5,933 nt of DNA from Bacteroidales bacterium (GTDB taxonomy: Bacteria > Bacteroidota > Bacteroidia > Bacteroidales > UBA7960), in assembly GCA_003555385.1 (NCBI GenBank), contig PWHO01000070.1, positions 1-5,933 of the forward strand, read 5' to 3'. Each line of letters begins with the position of its first letter. Within the stretch, counting starts at the first letter, position 1. The notes under the pieces were generated by a model that saw nothing but the letters and a program-made list of their open reading frames with translations, searched no databases and was not told where the DNA came from. This document shows positions 1 to 5,933 of the stretch, in pieces. The translations under genes and the position numbers were made by a program.

Positions 1-38
1 CAATTAATTTTCTAATTTATTAACAAAAACAAAACAGC
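1..38 (+). other. AT-rich 5' flank and leader of the SusC-type gene
   Basis: These bases are almost entirely A and T and end in an A-rich run (CAAAAACAAAACAGC type) directly before the ATG. There is no GGAGG-like ribosome binding site, as is usual in Bacteroidota, where A-rich leaders often replace it. No TAnnTTTG-type -7 promoter element is visible in this short stretch, so the promoter, if it is local, lies upstream of the window. Confidence 0.5.
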
Positions 39-3000
39 ATGATGAAAAAGTGTTTAGTTTTATTGAGTTGTTTGCTCTTTATGGGTGGATCCCTGTTTGG
101 GCAGCAAGTCACTGTGAGCGGTACAGTTACCGACGCCAGTGATGGCTCCTCCCTGCCTGGTGTGACCATTCAGGTGGAAGGAACAACCACTGGAACCGTA
201 ACGGACATTGACGGTAATTATGAAATTTCCGTTGCACCCGACGCAGTACTTGTATTTTCCTTCATCGGGATGGTAACTCAACGAATTGAGGTTGAAGGCC
301 GCCAGGTGATCGATGCCCAGTTGGTACCTGACATGGCCGCCCTCGAAGAAGTAATCGTAGTGGCCTATGGTACGGCAGAACGTGGCACATTTACCGGTTC
401 CGCTTCCACCATTGGCGCTGACCGGATCGAAGGCAGGCCGGTAGCCAACGTGGCCCGTGCAATCGAGGGAACTTCCCCCGGTGTGCAGGTGAACGCAGGT
501 AGCGGACAGCCCGGATCCGGCCAGTCAATCCGTATCCGTGGATTTGGTTCTATCAACGCCACCAGCGAACCATTGTACGTGGTGGATGGAGTTCCTTATG
601 ACATGGACATCAACAACCTGAACCCCAATGACATTGACAACATCTCGGTACTGAAAGATGCATCAGCCACTGCTCTTTACGGAAACCGTGCCGCAAACGG
701 TGTGGTTATGATCACCACCAAAAGCGGTTCGAGAGATCGTACACAGTTCAGAGTGAATATGTCACAGGGATTCAGCAATCGGTTCATTCCTGAGTATGAC
801 CGGGTAGGACCCGAACAGTGGATGGAACTTGCCTGGGAGACCCTGCGCAATGAATTGCATTACCACAACGGGGTACCAATGGAAGAAGCCAAACAGCGTG
901 CTTCCAATGAACTGATCAACAACACCCATTACAATCCGTTTAATGTAGCGGACGATCAGGTTGTGGGCACCGACGGCAGGATCAATCCCAACGCCAGCCT
1001 GATTTATGAATCATCTGATCTGGACTGGGAAGATGCGGTAACCCGACTGGGCAACCGCAGCGACCTTTCCATGAATTATTCCGGTGGTACGGAAACAAGT
1101 GACTATTATGTTTCGCTAGGCTACCTGAGTGACGATGGCTACCTGATCAATACCAACTTCGATCGCCTCACCGGCCGGATCAACATCAACGCCGACCTGA
1201 GAGAGTGGTTTTCTTCAGGGATCAATATTTCTGCCAACAGGGTTGGTGGTCACAATGCCCGCGACGGTTCGACAACAGGTTTTGTGAATCCCTTCTATTT
1301 TGCAAGAAATATCGCCCCCATTTACCCCATTTACCAAGCAGATCCGAACACCGGGGAGTACATACTGGATGATGCCGGAAATAAGCAGTATGACATGGGT
1401 GATGGCAGACATGCTAGCCTGGATTTATTCAGACCTCAGGGTGCCAATCCAGGTCGCCACATCGTGGCAGAAACCAAGTGGAATGTATCAGAATGGACGC
1501 GGAGCAACATCGGCTCACGTGCTTATGGTACCATCCATTTAAGGGACAACCTGACATTCACATCCAATGCAGGTCTTGACGTGAACAGCTACCTGTTTAC
1601 CGGACATGACAACCACATCGTTGGTGACGGTGCCCCTGACGGAAGGGGAAGAAGGACAAACACCCTGACCACCACATTGAACCTGAACCAGCTTTTGGAA
1701 TATTCCACCAGCTTTGGCCCACACAGCGTCGACCTGCTGTTTGGTCATGAATTTTATAACTACAACTATGAGTATACGTATGGCTTCCGCCAGGGTCTTA
1801 TCACCGAAGGAAACCTTCACCTGGTGAACTATACCACCACTAACTCACTTACCTCTTACGAGCACAATGAGCGTTCAGAGGGTTATTTCAGTAACCTCAG
1901 CTACGGCTATGATGACAGGATGTTCTTCTCGGCTTCTTACCGTCGCGACGGCTCTTCCAGGTTCTATGAAGACAGCCGCTGGGGGAACTTCTTCTCAGTA
2001 GGTGGTTCATGGAGGGTAGACCGCGAAGATTTCATGCGCGACTATCCATTTGTAAACATGCTGATGCTTCGTGCTTCTTACGGACAGGTGGGGAACAACC
2101 GTGGTATCGGTTACTATCCATGGCAGGCGCTTTACGGCCTGAACAACAACGCCAACGAACCCGGTTTCCGCCAGTCTTCACTGCCGGCCTATGACCTGGT
2201 ATGGGAGTCCAACAACACGACCAACCTGGCTGTTGAATTCGGTATGTTCGAAAGACTGAGGGGCGAGATTGAATTCTTCCACCGCATATCCAGCAACCTG
2301 CTGTTTGATGTGCCGCTGCCCGTTTCCACCGGTGTACTCAGTGTTGACAGAAACATTGGTGAAATGTTCAACCAGGGACTGGAAATGCGTGTTGCATATG
2401 ATATTTTTGCAGACAGCGAGTTCCAGTGGACACTGGACGTGAATGCGACCACTTTCAAGAACGAGATCACCAAGCTTCCACAGGAAGAGATCATGAGCGG
2501 TTCCAAAAAGTTGATGGAAGGACGCGGAATCTATGACTTCTGGATTCGTCAGTGGTATGGTGTTGATCCGGAAGACGGGCGTGGCCTGTACTATGCGGAT
2601 ACCGGCATTGAAGGCTTCAACCCCGAAGGCGATTATGTGCGGGTAAAAGAAGGTGACACCCTGGTAACAGGAACCACTTACGCACTGTGGGACTATTCAG
2701 GCAGTGCCATTCCTGACGTGGTCGGTGGTATCAACAACCCCTTCCGCTACCGCAACCTGGAACTTTCTGTGCTGCTTACCTACCAGATTGGTGGTGAGGT
2801 AAACGAGAGCCGTTACGGCGGACTGATGAAATTCTCCAACTATGGTACGGCCATGCATGAAAATCTGGTTGACAATCGCTGGCAAGAGCCAGGTGATGAG
2901 GCGAAATATCCGAGGTTGAGCCATACAGATGTATCGGACTACCCGAACTTCTCTACGCTCTGGCAACGGGATGCCTCCTACCTGAACCTCAGGTCGGTCA

Positions 3001-3197
3001 ACTTGTCTTATAGTTTCCCCAGCAATATCGCACAGCGTCTGGGCACCCAGAACCTGATGATGTACGTTTCTGCAGAAAACCTGTATATGTTCAGTGACCT
3101 GAAAGGGATGAACGTACAGCATAGTTTTGCCGGTGTAACCGACAACACCTATTCTGCAGCCCGTACCGTTGTTGTGGGTCTGAATGTTTCATTTTAA
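39..3197 (+). CDS. SusC/RagA-family TonB-dependent outer-membrane transporter
   Basis: This is the barrel component of a SusCD uptake complex. It imports a ligand across the outer membrane using energy passed on by TonB-ExbBD. The 1052-residue product is complete and of normal family length. Residues 1-21 form a Sec signal peptide (MMKK, then a hydrophobic core ending SLFG before QQ). Residues 23-98 are a carboxypeptidase-regulatory-like beta domain (VSGTVTD, LPGVTI, GTVTDIDGNYEI, FSFIGM). EEVIVVAYGT at about 103-111 is the usual SusC linker and Ton-box region. The plug spans about 112-230, with IRIRGFGS, PLYVVDGVPY and the signature LKDASATALYG followed by GVVMITTKSG. The rest is a 22-strand-type barrel ending in VGLNVSF with the terminal Phe typical of barrel proteins. 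There is no N-terminal STN domain, so direct anti-sigma signalling is not indicated. Two ATGs lie in tandem (39 and 42); either start gives the same mature protein. The SusD partner follows directly. Substrate is not predictable from the sequence; RagA-like peptide uptake and glycan uptake are both possible. Confidence 0.97.
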   Translation: MMKKCLVLLSCLLFMGGSLFGQQVTVSGTVTDASDGSSLPGVTIQVEGTTTGTVTDIDGNYEISVAPDAVLVFSFIGMVTQRIEVEGRQVIDAQLVPDMAALEEVIVVAYGTAERGTFTGSASTIGADRIEGRPVANVARAIEGTSPGVQVNAGSGQPGSGQSIRIRGFGSINATSEPLYVVDGVPYDMDINNLNPNDIDNISVLKDASATALYGNRAANGVVMITTKSGSRDRTQFRVNMSQGFSNRFIPEYDRVGPEQWMELAWETLRNELHYHNGVPMEEAKQRASNELINNTHYNPFNVADDQVVGTDGRINPNASLIYESSDLDWEDAVTRLGNRSDLSMNYSGGTETSDYYVSLGYLSDDGYLINTNFDRLTGRININADLREWFSSGINISANRVGGHNARDGSTTGFVNPFYFARNIAPIYPIYQADPNTGEYILDDAGNKQYDMGDGRHASLDLFRPQGANPGRHIVAETKWNVSEWTRSNIGSRAYGTIHLRDNLTFTSNAGLDVNSYLFTGHDNHIVGDGAPDGRGRRTNTLTTTLNLNQLLEYSTSFGPHSVDLLFGHEFYNYNYEYTYGFRQGLITEGNLHLVNYTTTNSLTSYEHNERSEGYFSNLSYGYDDRMFFSASYRRDGSSRFYEDSRWGNFFSVGGSWRVDREDFMRDYPFVNMLMLRASYGQVGNNRGIGYYPWQALYGLNNNANEPGFRQSSLPAYDLVWESNNTTNLAVEFGMFERLRGEIEFFHRISSNLLFDVPLPVSTGVLSVDRNIGEMFNQGLEMRVAYDIFADSEFQWTLDVNATTFKNEITKLPQEEIMSGSKKLMEGRGIYDFWIRQWYGVDPEDGRGLYYADTGIEGFNPEGDYVRVKEGDTLVTGTTYALWDYSGSAIPDVVGGINNPFRYRNLELSVLLTYQIGGEVNESRYGGLMKFSNYGTAMHENLVDNRWQEPGDEAKYPRLSHTDVSDYPNFSTLWQRDASYLNLRSVNLSYSFPSNIAQRLGTQNLMMYVSAENLYMFSDLKGMNVQHSFAGVTDNTYSAARTVVVGLNVSF

Positions 3198-3212
3198 AAC
3201 TTAGTGAATATG
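3198..3212 (+). promoter_or_regulatory. SusC-SusD junction and start-codon choice
   Basis: The SusC stop (TAA, 3195-3197) is followed by 12 bases and then ATG at 3210. A GTG at 3204 is in frame and would add only two residues (M-N) before the ATG. I prefer the ATG because MKKIFF gives the usual start of a Bacteroidota lipoprotein signal peptide with Lys at positions 2 and 3. No Shine-Dalgarno sequence is present. The tight spacing suggests one transcript and possible translational coupling. Confidence 0.6.
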
Positions 3213-4691
3213 AAAAAAATATTTTTCAACATAATATTAATCGCCGGAGTACTCCTCCTGCCGCAGGCATGCAGCGACGAGCTGGATGTAACCCCTACGC
3301 AGTCGGTGGCTGAGGAAGATGTATTCACGACTACCCGCAACGCCTGGGCGGCTGTGAACGGGATTCACAGAACAATGTTCCAGCAGGCTGGCAGCATGGA
3401 CAATGCCGGACACGGATCCAAGATGATGGCCATCGATTTTATGGGCGATGACCTTGTACCCGATACCTGGCAGTGGTTTGTACGCGCTGCACGCTGGCAG
3501 GAGCATGACAACGAAAACGCGAGTCATCCTTATGACTGGTGGCGCCTGTATTACAGAATCATTGCCAATGCCAACATGATCATTCATAACATCGAAGATG
3601 CAGAAGGTCCTGCAAGGGATCGTGAATTCATCCTCGGTCAGGCACTGGCCTACAGGGCATTTTCTTATTATCAGATGGTGCAATTCTTCGGGCATCGTTA
3701 CGACCCGGCGACCACCAATGACCAGCTGGGTGTGCCACTGGTGCTGGAGCCCACTACAGAAGGGCTTCCCAGGGCTACTGTGGAAGAAGTATACGCCCAG
3801 ATCACCCAGGACCTGGATCAGGCCATTGGCCTCCTGGAGGGCAAGGTTGTAGACTGGGACACCGATGCACCCAAATCGCACATCACTCAGGACGTGGCAC
3901 TTGGCCTGCGCGCACGTGTTGCCCTCACCATGCACGACTGGGGTAATGCTGCTTCTTTTGCCAACCAGGCAAGACAGGGCAATGTGCTGATGAGCCAGGG
4001 ACAGGTATTGCAGGGATTCAGCAACCACGACAACCCGGAGTTTATGTGGGCCAGCAGGCAGCTTCCTGACCAAACCACTTATTTCCACTCATTCTATGCC
4101 TTCATGTCGTACAACTTCAGTTCAAGCAACATCCGTACCTGCCCGAAGGCGATTAACTCACAGCTGTACTATGAGATTTCTGACACGGATATCCGTAAAC
4201 AGCTTTGGGAAGAGACTGCTGAAGGAGCCGAGGAACGCGGAGGCATCCCCGGAAACGCCGTGGATTTCCACTCATTCAAGTTTGAAGCAGCAGGAAGTGG
4301 CGACAGCCGTGGTGACGTTCCCTTCATGCGTACGGCTGAAATGTTTCTTATTGAAGCAGAGGCACTGGCACAAGACGGTCAGGACGGACAAGCCGCACAG
4401 GTACTTTACGATCTGGTCAGCGCCAGGGATGACGAGTATGCGCTTTCCGCAAATACCGGCCAGGACCTGATCGACGAGATCATGATCCACCGCCGCGTGG
4501 AACTGTGGGGAGAAGGCCACCGCTGGTTTGACCTCAAGCGTCACAACCTGCCTCTTGACAGGACAGGCACCAACTTTAAGCCTTCTGTGGTAATCCTTAT
4601 GGAATACCCGGCAGACGGCACATTGTGGGTATCCCTGATCCCAAGGAGAGAACTTGAAGCCAACTCTGAAATCGTACAGAACGTCCATTAA
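3210..4691 (+). CDS. SusD/RagB-family nutrient-binding outer-membrane lipoprotein
   Basis: This is the surface lipoprotein that binds ligand and closes over the SusC barrel as a lid. From the ATG at 3210 the product is 493 residues, at the short end of the family but complete. Residues 1-20 are a lipoprotein signal peptide and Cys21 is the expected lipidated residue (LLLPQAC). SDELD right after it resembles the acidic surface-export signal of Bacteroidota lipoproteins. The N-terminal SusD-like helical (TPR-type) region includes WWRLYYRIIANAN (110-122), ILGQALAYRAFSYYQMVQFFG (141-161), RATVEEVYAQITQDLDQAI (188-206) and the helix around LGLRARVALTMHDW (231-244). The C-terminal SusD/RagB region has GDVPFMRTAEMFLIEAEAL (368-386), the hallmark ELWGEGHRWFDLKR (431-444) and the closing LIPRRELEANSEIVQN (476-491), matching the usual IPxxExxANxxLxQN ending. 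The -3 and -2 lipobox residues (Pro, Gln) are unusual. It is the second and last gene of the unit, closed by the terminator 20 bases after its stop. Substrate is unknown. Confidence 0.96.
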   Translation: MKKIFFNIILIAGVLLLPQACSDELDVTPTQSVAEEDVFTTTRNAWAAVNGIHRTMFQQAGSMDNAGHGSKMMAIDFMGDDLVPDTWQWFVRAARWQEHDNENASHPYDWWRLYYRIIANANMIIHNIEDAEGPARDREFILGQALAYRAFSYYQMVQFFGHRYDPATTNDQLGVPLVLEPTTEGLPRATVEEVYAQITQDLDQAIGLLEGKVVDWDTDAPKSHITQDVALGLRARVALTMHDWGNAASFANQARQGNVLMSQGQVLQGFSNHDNPEFMWASRQLPDQTTYFHSFYAFMSYNFSSSNIRTCPKAINSQLYYEISDTDIRKQLWEETAEGAEERGGIPGNAVDFHSFKFEAAGSGDSRGDVPFMRTAEMFLIEAEALAQDGQDGQAAQVLYDLVSARDDEYALSANTGQDLIDEIMIHRRVELWGEGHRWFDLKRHNLPLDRTGTNFKPSVVILMEYPADGTLWVSLIPRRELEANSEIVQNVH

Positions 4692-4711
4692 TCACGGAAT
4701 TGCTGATATTT

Positions 4712-4746
4712 AAAAAAAGGCCATCCACTGCGGGTGGCCTTTTTTT
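4712..4746 (+). terminator. Intrinsic terminator after the SusC-SusD unit
   Basis: The core stem AGGCCATCC (4718-4726) pairs with GGGTGGCCT (4732-4740), including one T-G wobble, around a 5-base loop ACTGC. The stem extends through six more A-T pairs (A-run 4712-4717 against T-run 4741-4746), giving about 15 pairs in all. The T-run makes it a strong rho-independent terminator for the + strand. The matching A-run on the left would also give a U-run on the opposite strand, so it could work in both directions. It lies 20 bases past the SusD stop and insulates the downstream carboxyltransferase gene. Confidence 0.93.
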
Positions 4747-4754
4747 ATGGAGTT

Positions 4755-4766
4755 AAACAGCTGTTT
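4755..4766. repeat. 12-base perfect palindrome AAACAGCTGTTT
   Basis: AAACAG at 4755-4760 is followed directly by its reverse complement CTGTTT at 4761-4766. The symmetry breaks at the next flanking pair (T/T). It lies nine bases past the terminator and about 190 bases before the carboxyltransferase start. It could be an operator half-site pair for a dimeric regulator, but a 12-base palindrome in a short AT-rich gap can also arise by chance. Confidence 0.4.
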
Positions 4767-4826
4767 TGGTGGGCATAACCACTAAAAGCCATCCAGGTGT
4801 GATTAAAAATACCCACAAAAAACCGC

Positions 4827-4855
4827 TACTTTGGGATTTTTTTTATTACTTTGGG
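4827..4855 (+). repeat. Direct repeat TACTTTGGG, 20-base period
   Basis: The same nine bases, TACTTTGGG, occur at 4827-4835 and 4847-4855, separated by 11 bases that are mostly T. Both copies contain the CTTTG core seen in Bacteroidota -7 promoter elements. They could be two overlapping start sites, a binding site repeated on one face of the helix (20 bases is close to two turns), or chance. Confidence 0.5.
4846..4853 (+). promoter_or_regulatory. Weak candidate -7 promoter element for the carboxyltransferase gene
   Basis: TTACTTTG matches the Bacteroidota -7 consensus TAnnTTTG at five of six fixed positions; the second base is T instead of A. No good TTTG -33 element sits at the expected distance: the upstream TTTG at 4830-4833 is too close. 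If used, transcription would begin near 4858-4861 and leave a leader of about 90 bases. The other copy of the repeat fits the consensus less well. Confidence 0.3.
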
Positions 4856-4952
4856 GGCTATTTCGCCGTGAAAATCCGTATTGAGCGGTGGAAATTATCC
4901 TGAATAATAACAATAATCTTCAGGCCATTAAAAACCAAAACCGAAAAAGAAT

Positions 4953-5933
4953 ATGTCAATCAAGCAAAAAACACTGGATCTGAAAAAACGGATGCAGAGT
5001 GCCCTGCAGGGAGGTGGTGCAAAGGCCATTGAAAAACAGGTGGCCCTTGGAAAGATGACAGCGCGGGAGCGGATCATTTCGCTGCTGGATCCCAACTCTT
5101 TTCACGAATATGATTTGTTTGTTGAGCATGCGGCGAAAGATTTTGACATGGACAAAAAGCACCTGCCGGGCGATGGTGTGATTACGGGGACCGGTACCAT
5201 CAGCGGGTTCCCGGTGTGCATTTACGCACAGGATTTTACGGTAGCCGGAGGGTCCCTGGGGCTGATGCACGCCCGCAAAATCGGCAAAATCATGGACCAT
5301 GCCATGAGCCTGAAAATTCCCATTATCGGGATCAATGACTCAGGCGGTGCCAGAATACAGGAAGGGGTCAACTCTCTGGCTGGTTACGGGGAGATTTTTT
5401 ACCGTAACACAAGGGCCTCGGGTGTAATCCCGCAGATCTCCGTGATCCTAGGTCCCTGTGCAGGAGGTGCGGTGTACTCCCCTGCCCTCACCGACTTTGT
5501 ATTTGTGGTTGACAAGATCTCCAAAATGTTCATCACCGGCCCGGAAGTAATCCGGTCGGTACTCGGTGAAGAGATTACCATGGAAGAACTGGGAGGCGCC
5601 AGGGTCCACAGTGAAGTCACGGGCAATGCCCATTTCTTCACAGAAAGTGAAGCTGAATGCTTCGAAAAGATCAAGAAACTGATCTCTTACATCCCCTGGA
5701 ACAATAAACGGAAAGCTGCTCCTTTCCCGAAAAAAGCACCCAAAACACGGCAATTCAAGATTGACAATATCATTCCCACCGATCCACGTGAACCCTACGA
5801 TGTGCGCGATGTCATCAAATCCATCAGCGACGACAGTGAGTTCTTCGAAGTTCAGGAACTCTTTGCCGCCAACATGGTGGTCGGTTTTGGCCGGATGAAC
5901 GGCCAGACCATCGGTTTCGTGGCCAACCAGCCA
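4953..5933 (+). CDS. Acyl-CoA carboxylase beta subunit / methylmalonyl-CoA decarboxylase alpha subunit, 5' part
   Basis: This is the carboxyltransferase subunit of a biotin-dependent enzyme. It moves a carboxyl group between carboxybiotin and an acyl-CoA, most likely propionyl-CoA/methylmalonyl-CoA. The window ends after 327 codons with no stop; family members are about 510-520 residues, so the C-terminal half (second crotonase-like domain) lies outside. Motifs in order: ALGKMTARERI (31-41), HLPGDGVITGTGTI (70-83), YAQDFTVAGGSLG (91-103), GINDSGGARIQEG (126-138) with an acyl-CoA-site Gly-Gly-Ala, SGVIPQIS (156-163), GPCAGGAVYSPALTDF (167-182) with the oxyanion-type Gly-Gly-Ala loop, MFITGPEVI (192-200) and EELGGARVH (211-219). 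ATG 4953 is the only plausible start: an in-frame TAA lies at 4929-4931 with no start codon between. The leader is A-rich without a Shine-Dalgarno sequence. Carboxylase (pccB-like) and sodium-pumping decarboxylase (mmdA) subunits cannot be told apart here; the downstream genes would decide. It has its own transcription unit after the terminator. Confidence 0.95.
   Translation, partial: MSIKQKTLDLKKRMQSALQGGGAKAIEKQVALGKMTARERIISLLDPNSFHEYDLFVEHAAKDFDMDKKHLPGDGVITGTGTISGFPVCIYAQDFTVAGGSLGLMHARKIGKIMDHAMSLKIPIIGINDSGGARIQEGVNSLAGYGEIFYRNTRASGVIPQISVILGPCAGGAVYSPALTDFVFVVDKISKMFITGPEVIRSVLGEEITMEELGGARVHSEVTGNAHFFTESEAECFEKIKKLISYIPWNNKRKAAPFPKKAPKTRQFKIDNIIPTDPREPYDVRDVIKSISDDSEFFEVQELFAANMVVGFGRMNGQTIGFVANQP

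Larger units (their letters stand above)
4747..4952. other. Non-coding gap between terminator and carboxyltransferase gene
   Basis: This gap of about 200 bases is AT-rich compared with the genes on either side. I see no credible small gene: the longest ATG frame at its left edge (4747) stops after 12 codons. It contains a perfect palindrome (4755-4766), a repeated TACTTTGGG (4827-4835 and 4847-4855) and an A-rich leader just before the next ATG. No tRNA, riboswitch or conserved RNA structure was recognised. Confidence 0.6.

Noticed and set aside
60..71. Lipobox-like Leu-Leu-Ser-Cys at residues 8-11 of the SusC signal peptide
   Set aside because: The hydrophobic stretch before this Cys is too short for a lipoprotein signal, and the hydrophobic core continues past it to a normal cleavage site near residue 21. 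SusC proteins are barrels, not lipoproteins.
2697..3122. Open frame of 141 codons on the - strand, opposite the end of the SusC gene
   Set aside because: It is a shadow of the conserved barrel-coding sequence, with no start context, domain or neighbour to support it.
3237..4088. Open frame of 283 codons on the - strand, opposite the SusD gene
   Set aside because: It lies wholly antisense to a clearly conserved SusD coding region, its translation has no recognisable motif or signal, and such long mirror frames are common opposite biased coding sequence.
4272..4688. Open frame of 138 codons on the - strand, opposite the SusD C-terminal region
   Set aside because: The sense strand encodes the SusD hallmark motifs here; the antisense translation shows nothing recognisable.
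4747..4785. Tiny ATG frame of 12 codons just after the terminator
   Set aside because: It is too short, begins at the base of the terminator T-run and has no ribosome binding site or conserved feature.
4788..4794. GCCATCC repeated from the terminator stem (4720-4726)
   Set aside because: It is only seven bases and has no matching pairing arm nearby, so it does not form a second terminator and is probably coincidence.
5399..5753. Two overlapping - strand open frames opposite the carboxyltransferase gene
   Set aside because: They overlap each other in different frames and lie across highly conserved carboxyltransferase motifs on the + strand, so both are shadows.
39..5933. Possible functional link between nutrient uptake and the carboxyltransferase gene
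   Set aside because: The terminator separates them, they act in different compartments, and adjacency alone does not support a shared pathway.

Overview
The window looks like Bacteroidota DNA, most plausibly of the order Bacteroidales or a relative. Three things suggest this: a complete SusC/SusD-type outer-membrane uptake pair, starts preceded by A-rich stretches with no Shine-Dalgarno sequence, and a carboxyltransferase gene of the type common in propionate-forming or propionate-using Bacteroidota. All genes are on the + strand, and base composition looks even across them, with AT-rich intergenic DNA.

Layout: 1-38 is the AT-rich flank before the first gene. 39-3197 encodes a complete SusC/RagA-family TonB-dependent transporter. 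After a 12-base gap, 3210-4691 encodes its SusD/RagB-family surface lipoprotein. A strong symmetric intrinsic terminator at 4712-4746 closes this two-gene unit. 4747-4952 is a non-coding gap that holds a 12-base perfect palindrome, a repeated TACTTTGGG element and a weak candidate promoter. From 4953 to the window edge runs the first 327 codons of the beta (carboxyltransferase) subunit of a biotin-dependent acyl-CoA carboxylase or methylmalonyl-CoA decarboxylase.

How they work together: SusD is expected to sit as a lid on the SusC barrel, capture a ligand (glycan, glycopeptide or peptide) at the cell surface and hand it to SusC for TonB-driven import. No hydrolase, sulfatase, peptidase or regulator is visible, so the substrate cannot be assigned. 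The carboxyltransferase belongs to cytoplasmic central metabolism (propionyl-CoA/methylmalonyl-CoA interconversion). The terminator separates it from the uptake pair, and nothing in the sequence links the two functionally.

I found no convincing sign of a new biological system. The findings are modest: an uptake pair with no visible partner enzyme, an atypical lipobox, and small regulatory-looking motifs in the gap. Long open frames on the opposite strand and in other frames are treated as shadows of the three real genes.
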